From: CAZEER01 sp964511215
Lineage (GTDB): Bacteria; Fidelibacterota; Marinisomatia; Marinisomatales; UBA1611
Assembly: GCA_964511215.1 (NCBI GenBank)
Contig: CAZEER010000002.1
Location: 11,940 to 75,939, forward strand
Reading direction: 5' to 3'
DNA: 64,000 bases
Positions 60,030 through 64,000 of this stretch are shown in pieces. A model generated the notes under the pieces. The model saw only the letters and a list, made by a program, of their open reading frames with translations, had not been told where the DNA came from and did no database searches. How positions within the stretch are numbered: the stretch's first letter is position 1; each line of letters starts with the position of its first letter. The position numbers were made by a program, and so were the translations under genes.

Positions 60030-60035
60030 TATAAT
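60030..60035 (+). promoter_or_regulatory. possible -10 element (TATAAT) before GT4 gene
   Basis: TATAAT stands 22 nt before ATG 60058, in a 112-nt gap. It is within AATATATAATAAAAT, which also occurs before the DegT gene at 7234. No convincing -35 at 17 nt. Very AT-rich DNA makes chance likely. Confidence 0.25.
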
Positions 60036-60057
60036 AAAATATCATTTATGGAGCAAT

Positions 60058-61194
60058 ATGCGTCTAGCGATTATTAATTACACTGGTGGTGGTATGAGTG
60101 GAGGTTACAAGAATTATCTCAAAAAATTATTACCAAGAATAGCTATTCGAGATGATATAGAGGCAATTCTTTGTGCCACACCCGAGATTGTAAAAATAGA
60201 TAGTCTAATGAAAGGCTTAAAAAACACAAAATTTATAAATTGTAAACCATTTGGTTTTTTGAATATTTCCTCTGATTTATCTTTATTTAGAAATCTTGAG
60301 GAATTTTCACCAGATATTTTATTTATACCTGTTGAACGCTATCTTAATTTCAAGGACGTCCCAGTTGTCAATCTTATTCAAAATATGGAACCATTTGTTT
60401 CGAATGGAGATTTTAACCCATTACCAGAAAGATTAAGGCAGTTATTGAAATATTTATATGGGAAAAGGGCAATAAAAAAATCCGACGGAATTATTGCACT
60501 TTCGAAGTTTGTGGTTGGAATGCTAAAGATACGATCAAAAAATAAAATAAAATTGATTTATCATGGTATAGATCAAAATAAATTTCGTCAAAATCATAAA
60601 CCATCAAATATTTCAGATACTTGGGTTGGTAAATTTGTTTTTACTGCAGGTTCGATTAGATGTGCAAGAGGATTAGAGGATATTCTTTCAGCGATTAATT
60701 ACATTAAAACTCAAAAAAACCACAATGTGAAATTAGTCATAGCAGGAAAAGTAGATTTGGGCATGCAGAATTATAAAAAGAAATTAGTTCAGTATATTGT
60801 AAAAAATAATTTATCTTCAGAAATTCATTGGGTGGGTAACATAAATGAGCAAGAGATGAATTGGTGCTATAAAAATTGCTCGATGTTTGTAATGACAAGT
60901 AGAGTTGAATCTTTTGGGATGATTGCTGGTGAAGCAATGGCGAATGGCTGCCTATGTATATCGTCATCATCTCCGTGTCTACCGGAAATTTTTAACAATT
61001 CTGCACTTTTTTATGAAAAAAATAATTTTACTGATTTAGGAGATAAAATTTTAAAAGTTTTAAATTTGAATCAAACGACTAAGGAGGAAATGTCATTGCA
61101 AGCTGTGAATCAATCAAAACAGTTTTCTTGGGATATTTGCGCTGATAGGACAGTAGATTTTTTGAAACATATTATTTCATCGCACAAATCATAA
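60058..61194 (+). CDS. Family 4 (group 1) glycosyltransferase
   Basis: GT-B enzyme of 378 aa. Seen: YTGGGMSGGYKNYL near the start (N-lobe glycine loop), NLIQNMEPF, GIIALSKFVVGML, LIYHGIDQNKF, TAGSIRCARGLEDIL, WVGNINEQEM, and the E-x7-E motif in ESFGMIAGEAMANG (donor-binding). ATG preceded by GGAG 4 nt upstream. Transfers a sugar from a nucleotide donor with retention of configuration. Confidence 0.88.
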   Translation: MRLAIINYTGGGMSGGYKNYLKKLLPRIAIRDDIEAILCATPEIVKIDSLMKGLKNTKFINCKPFGFLNISSDLSLFRNLEEFSPDILFIPVERYLNFKDVPVVNLIQNMEPFVSNGDFNPLPERLRQLLKYLYGKRAIKKSDGIIALSKFVVGMLKIRSKNKIKLIYHGIDQNKFRQNHKPSNISDTWVGKFVFTAGSIRCARGLEDILSAINYIKTQKNHNVKLVIAGKVDLGMQNYKKKLVQYIVKNNLSSEIHWVGNINEQEMNWCYKNCSMFVMTSRVESFGMIAGEAMANGCLCISSSSPCLPEIFNNSALFYEKNNFTDLGDKILKVLNLNQTTKEEMSLQAVNQSKQFSWDICADRTVDFLKHIISSHKS

Positions 61195-61220
61195 AAAAAA
61201 TTTAAAATAAAAAATAAAAT

Positions 61221-62198
61221 ATGAAAATTCTTGTAACAGGTGGATCGGGATTTATAGGTACTAACTATATTAAATATTTATTAAACCTTGATAATATTAT
61301 TTTTATCAATCTTGATATAAACTCACCTCGGAATCCCAAACACAAAAAATTTTGGTATCAATGTAATATTTTGGATAGGGCTAATTTGCAATCCATAATC
61401 GAAAAATTTCAACCAACGCATATTGTTCATCTAGCTGCGAAAACAGGTATGGATGAAGAAAGTTTAGATACCTTTGCGGCAAATATGGAGGGCGTGAAAA
61501 ATTTGTTGAAAATTTGTAATAATTCACCAAAAATAAAAAGAGTGATATTTACTTCAACATTGTTAGTTAATGAAATAGGCTATATTTCAAAATTTACAAC
61601 AGATTATAATGCATCTACCCTATATGGTCAGAGTAAAGTAGAGGGTGAAAAAATTATTCGATCGTTTAAAAATCCTACATTTTCGTGGTGTATCATTCGT
61701 CCGATTTCAATTTGGGGTCCATGGTGCGATGAACCATATAAGAATTTTTTTAAATTAATAAGTAAGAATTACTATTTCCATATTGGTTCGGGACATTACA
61801 AAAGGTCCATTGGATATGTTGAAAATACAGCTCATCAAATTCATGAATTATTGATCTCAGAAAAGGAGAATGTAGATAAAAAAACTTTTTATTTAGCAGA
61901 TGAGCATCCTGTGGATCTCTATAGTATGGCAAATTTGATAAGTGAAAATATGCAATCACGTAAAATTTGGAATATCCCATTATGGATTGCCAAATTTATT
62001 GCCTTTTTTGGTGATGTATGTAAAAAAATTGGTTGGCATAATGTCCCGCTAACCAGTTTCAGACTAAATAATATGCTTACTGAGTATACATATAATGTTG
62101 ATCCAATAATTAAAATTGCAGGGGGTGCATCATTTGATTTAAAGTCGGGTATTGATAGAACAGTCAAATGGTTACGTGATACTGATGAAATATCTTGA
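61221..62198 (+). CDS. NAD-dependent epimerase/dehydratase (SDR) (2)
   Basis: Extended SDR of 325 aa. Seen: KILVTGGSGFIGTNY with the NAD motif, HIVHLAAKTGMDE, FTSTLLVNE, the catalytic YGQSK (YxxxK) near residue 136, and IIRPISIWGPW. It has a more hydrophobic C-terminal part (IPLWIAKFIAFFGDVCKK), as in membrane-near WbpP/Gne-like or GalE-like variants. Nucleotide-sugar substrate not determined. Confidence 0.84.
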   Translation: MKILVTGGSGFIGTNYIKYLLNLDNIIFINLDINSPRNPKHKKFWYQCNILDRANLQSIIEKFQPTHIVHLAAKTGMDEESLDTFAANMEGVKNLLKICNNSPKIKRVIFTSTLLVNEIGYISKFTTDYNASTLYGQSKVEGEKIIRSFKNPTFSWCIIRPISIWGPWCDEPYKNFFKLISKNYYFHIGSGHYKRSIGYVENTAHQIHELLISEKENVDKKTFYLADEHPVDLYSMANLISENMQSRKIWNIPLWIAKFIAFFGDVCKKIGWHNVPLTSFRLNNMLTEYTYNVDPIIKIAGGASFDLKSGIDRTVKWLRDTDEIS

Positions 62199-62276
62199 AA
62201 ATTATATTAATCTTTTTATTATTAAAAAATTCAAATTCATAACTATAATCAAAGTTTTTAGTTAGGAGAAATTTAT

Positions 62277-64000
62277 ATGAAAATTTTAGGCATAAATGCC
62301 TTTCATGCTGATTCGTCTGCTTGTATTGTAATAGATGGAATCGTAATTGTAGCAATCGAGGAAGAAAGATTGCGACGTGTTAAACATTGGGCAGGTTATC
62401 CATCCGAATCGATCAGATCGTGCTTAGAAATAGCTAACTTATCTATCAATGACATTGATTTTATAGCGATTAATAGAGATCCAAATGCGCATATAAGAGA
62501 GAAGGTTTGGTTTACTTTGAAAAATAAGCCATCATTGCAGAATATCATCTCAAGATTGAAAAATCGCAAAGATGTTGGAAATATATCATCACTCTTAGCT
62601 GATCAATTTTCAGTATCTAAGTCAAATGTAGCAAGAAAACTTATTCCGGTAGAACATCATATGGCTCATCTTTCTAGTACATTCTTTACATCTCCTTTTG
62701 AAGATGCAATAGCATTATCAATAGATGGATTTGGCGATTTTATATCTACTATGTGGGGTTATTGTTCAAAAAACAAAATAGAAATAGATGACTATGTGGG
62801 ATTTCCTCATAGTTTGGGCTTACTATATTCATCTCTAACACAATTTCTAGGATTTTGGAAATATGGAGATGAATATAAGGTAATGGGAATGGCAGCATAT
62901 GGTCGCCCAACAAAAGTAAAAGATATTCGCAAACTAATAAAAAAAGTCAAAGGTGGAAAATTTGAACTAAATACAGATTATTTTGTTCATCATTCAGATG
63001 GAGTTTCGATGGAATTTCCTGAAGGAAATCCAAAATTAGGACAGGTGTTTTCAGATGAAATGATTAATCTTTTAGGTACACCTCGAAAAGAGTCAGACCC
63101 TGTTGATCAAATACATAAAGATATTGCGTGCTCTCTTCAATTAGTTTATGAAGAGGTTTTATTTCATATTTTGGCCCATTTAAACTTAAAATATCCTCAA
63201 GTAAATAAATTATGTCTTTCTGGGGGCTGTGCTCAAAATTCTTTAGCCAATGGAAAAATAACTTCAGAATCTAACTTTAAAGAGGTTTGGGTACAACCTG
63301 CTGCAGGTGATGCAGGTGGTGCTCTGGGCGCTGCACTATTCATTTCAAATAATAAAAAAAATTGCAAAAGGTTTATTATGAATTCGCCAGCACTCGGAAA
63401 AAAATATAGCAACGCGGAAATAAAAAATTTGTTACAAAAAAATGAACTAGCAGGATTTGATCAAAACTATTTTGAAGAGGATGATTCTTTGATAGAATAT
63501 GTTGTAGATAGTGTTATTAATGGAAAAGTTATAGGATTTTTCCATGATGCATTTGAATGGGGCCCACGAGCATTAGGTAACCGAAGTATTATTGTTGACC
63601 CAAGAATAGATAATATGAAAGATCTTTTAAATAAAAAAATTAAAAAAAGAGAAAGTTTCAGACCTTTTGCTCCAAGCATTTTAAAAGAAGAAGTAACAAA
63701 TTGGTTTGAGAATGATGAACATGTACCATTTATGACACATGTCATAAAAATTAAAAAAGAAAAAAGACATCTTATCCCAGCGGTAACTCATAAAGACGGG
63801 ACTGGTCGTTTACAAACAGTTACAAAAGATTTTAATAAACGATATTACAATATCATAAAGTCCTTTTTTAAACAAACAAAAATTCCGATGATTCTGAATA
63901 CCTCTTTTAATGAGAATGAACCTATTGTTAACACTCCTCAGCAAGCATTAGACTGTTTTTTAAGAACTAAAATGGATATTGTAGTTCTAGAAAATCATGT
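62277..64000 (+). CDS. Carbamoyltransferase (NodU/CmcH family), 3' end outside window
   Basis: Open frame from ATG 62277 (AGGAG 8 nt upstream) to the window end, about 574 codons seen. Seen: KILGINAFHADSSACIV, AIEEERLRRVKHW, EHHMAHLSSTFF (metal His pair), ALSIDGFGDF, KVMGMAAYGRP, LCLSGGCAQNSLANG, QPAAGDAGGALGAAL, and the C-terminal YrdC-like domain with FEWGPRALGNRSI, RESFRPFAPSIL and MILNTSFNENEP. This is the complete two-domain plan of O-carbamoyltransferases, which use carbamoyl phosphate and ATP to carbamoylate a sugar hydroxyl. Only the last codons should be missing. Confidence 0.92.
   Translation, partial: MKILGINAFHADSSACIVIDGIVIVAIEEERLRRVKHWAGYPSESIRSCLEIANLSINDIDFIAINRDPNAHIREKVWFTLKNKPSLQNIISRLKNRKDVGNISSLLADQFSVSKSNVARKLIPVEHHMAHLSSTFFTSPFEDAIALSIDGFGDFISTMWGYCSKNKIEIDDYVGFPHSLGLLYSSLTQFLGFWKYGDEYKVMGMAAYGRPTKVKDIRKLIKKVKGGKFELNTDYFVHHSDGVSMEFPEGNPKLGQVFSDEMINLLGTPRKESDPVDQIHKDIACSLQLVYEEVLFHILAHLNLKYPQVNKLCLSGGCAQNSLANGKITSESNFKEVWVQPAAGDAGGALGAALFISNNKKNCKRFIMNSPALGKKYSNAEIKNLLQKNELAGFDQNYFEEDDSLIEYVVDSVINGKVIGFFHDAFEWGPRALGNRSIIVDPRIDNMKDLLNKKIKKRESFRPFAPSILKEEVTNWFENDEHVPFMTHVIKIKKEKRHLIPAVTHKDGTGRLQTVTKDFNKRYYNIIKSFFKQTKIPMILNTSFNENEPIVNTPQQALDCFLRTKMDIVVLENH

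Noticed and set aside
1..64000. CRISPR arrays, transposases, tRNA or rRNA genes
   Set aside because: None seen on reading both strands; no regular repeats, no transposase motifs and no tRNA-like cloverleaf noticed.

Overview
This is 64 kb of AT-rich DNA (by eye about 30% G+C) in which about 60 genes all lie on the + strand, packed end to end with many 1-17 nt overlaps and ATGA/TGATG junctions. Nearly every recognisable product makes, activates, modifies, transfers, polymerises or exports surface sugars. It reads as one long O-antigen/capsule (surface glycan) island of a Gram-negative bacterium: a CMP-Kdo synthetase homologue, a pseudaminic-acid route, WbuC-type cupins, an ABC flippase and an EpsG-like polymerase are present. 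Low G+C, draft-type structure (one run of 100 N) and gene content suit an aquatic or marine lineage known from metagenome or single-cell assemblies, but no housekeeping gene or rRNA allows a firm taxonomic call.

Layout. 1-5428: heptose-type module (PfkB sugar kinase entering from outside the window, GmhA-like SIS isomerase, epimerase, HAD-kinase fusion, split transketolase). 5466-15110: amino-/deoxysugar modification (methyltransferases, Zn dehydrogenase, two DegT aminotransferases, two Zn-finger C-methyltransferase homologues, two WbuC cupins, Nudix, N-formyltransferase). 15141-18157: TIGR04372-like glycosyltransferase and ABC flippase. 18243-22781: lipoprotein, DUF4956, CotH kinase with beta-helix, VTC polyphosphate polymerase. 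22826-30271: pseudaminic-acid block (PseB, PseC, aldo/keto reductase, GNATs, SpsF-aminotransferase fusion, PseI). 30325-35205: aminotransferase, 2-hydroxyacid dehydrogenase, ACP, AMP ligase and AAC(3)-fold acyltransferase, which together look like a hydroxyacyl-decoration cassette. 35208-38776: mosaic patch with two visibly G+C-richer genes (C-methyltransferase homologue, DUF4910 peptidase) and a decayed relic of a NeuB/PseI-type synthase. 38777-41252: RmlD-like reductase and a putative glycosyltransferase.

41465-47170 is the most unusual stretch: a DRE-TIM aldolase fused to a GAGPS Rossmann domain (DUF115/MptE/GT42-like), a HAD phosphatase, a ferredoxin-NADP-reductase-like flavoprotein, an LdpA-like 2x[4Fe-4S] protein, an HpcH/HpaI aldolase and a KdsB homologue. 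I infer a dedicated, redox-assisted route to a CMP-activated 3-deoxy-ulosonic acid. After an assembly gap (47556-47655), 47658-51854 holds a radical SAM enzyme, a second AMP ligase/ACP pair and an aldehyde dehydrogenase. 51927-64000 ends with acyltransferase, carbohydrate-transfer, dioxygenase, deacetylase, GSCFA, GT2, EpsG-like, GT4, epimerase and carbamoyltransferase genes, the last running off the window.

No tRNA, rRNA, CRISPR array, transposase or convincing intrinsic terminator was found. All functional statements rest on motifs read by eye; no database search was possible.
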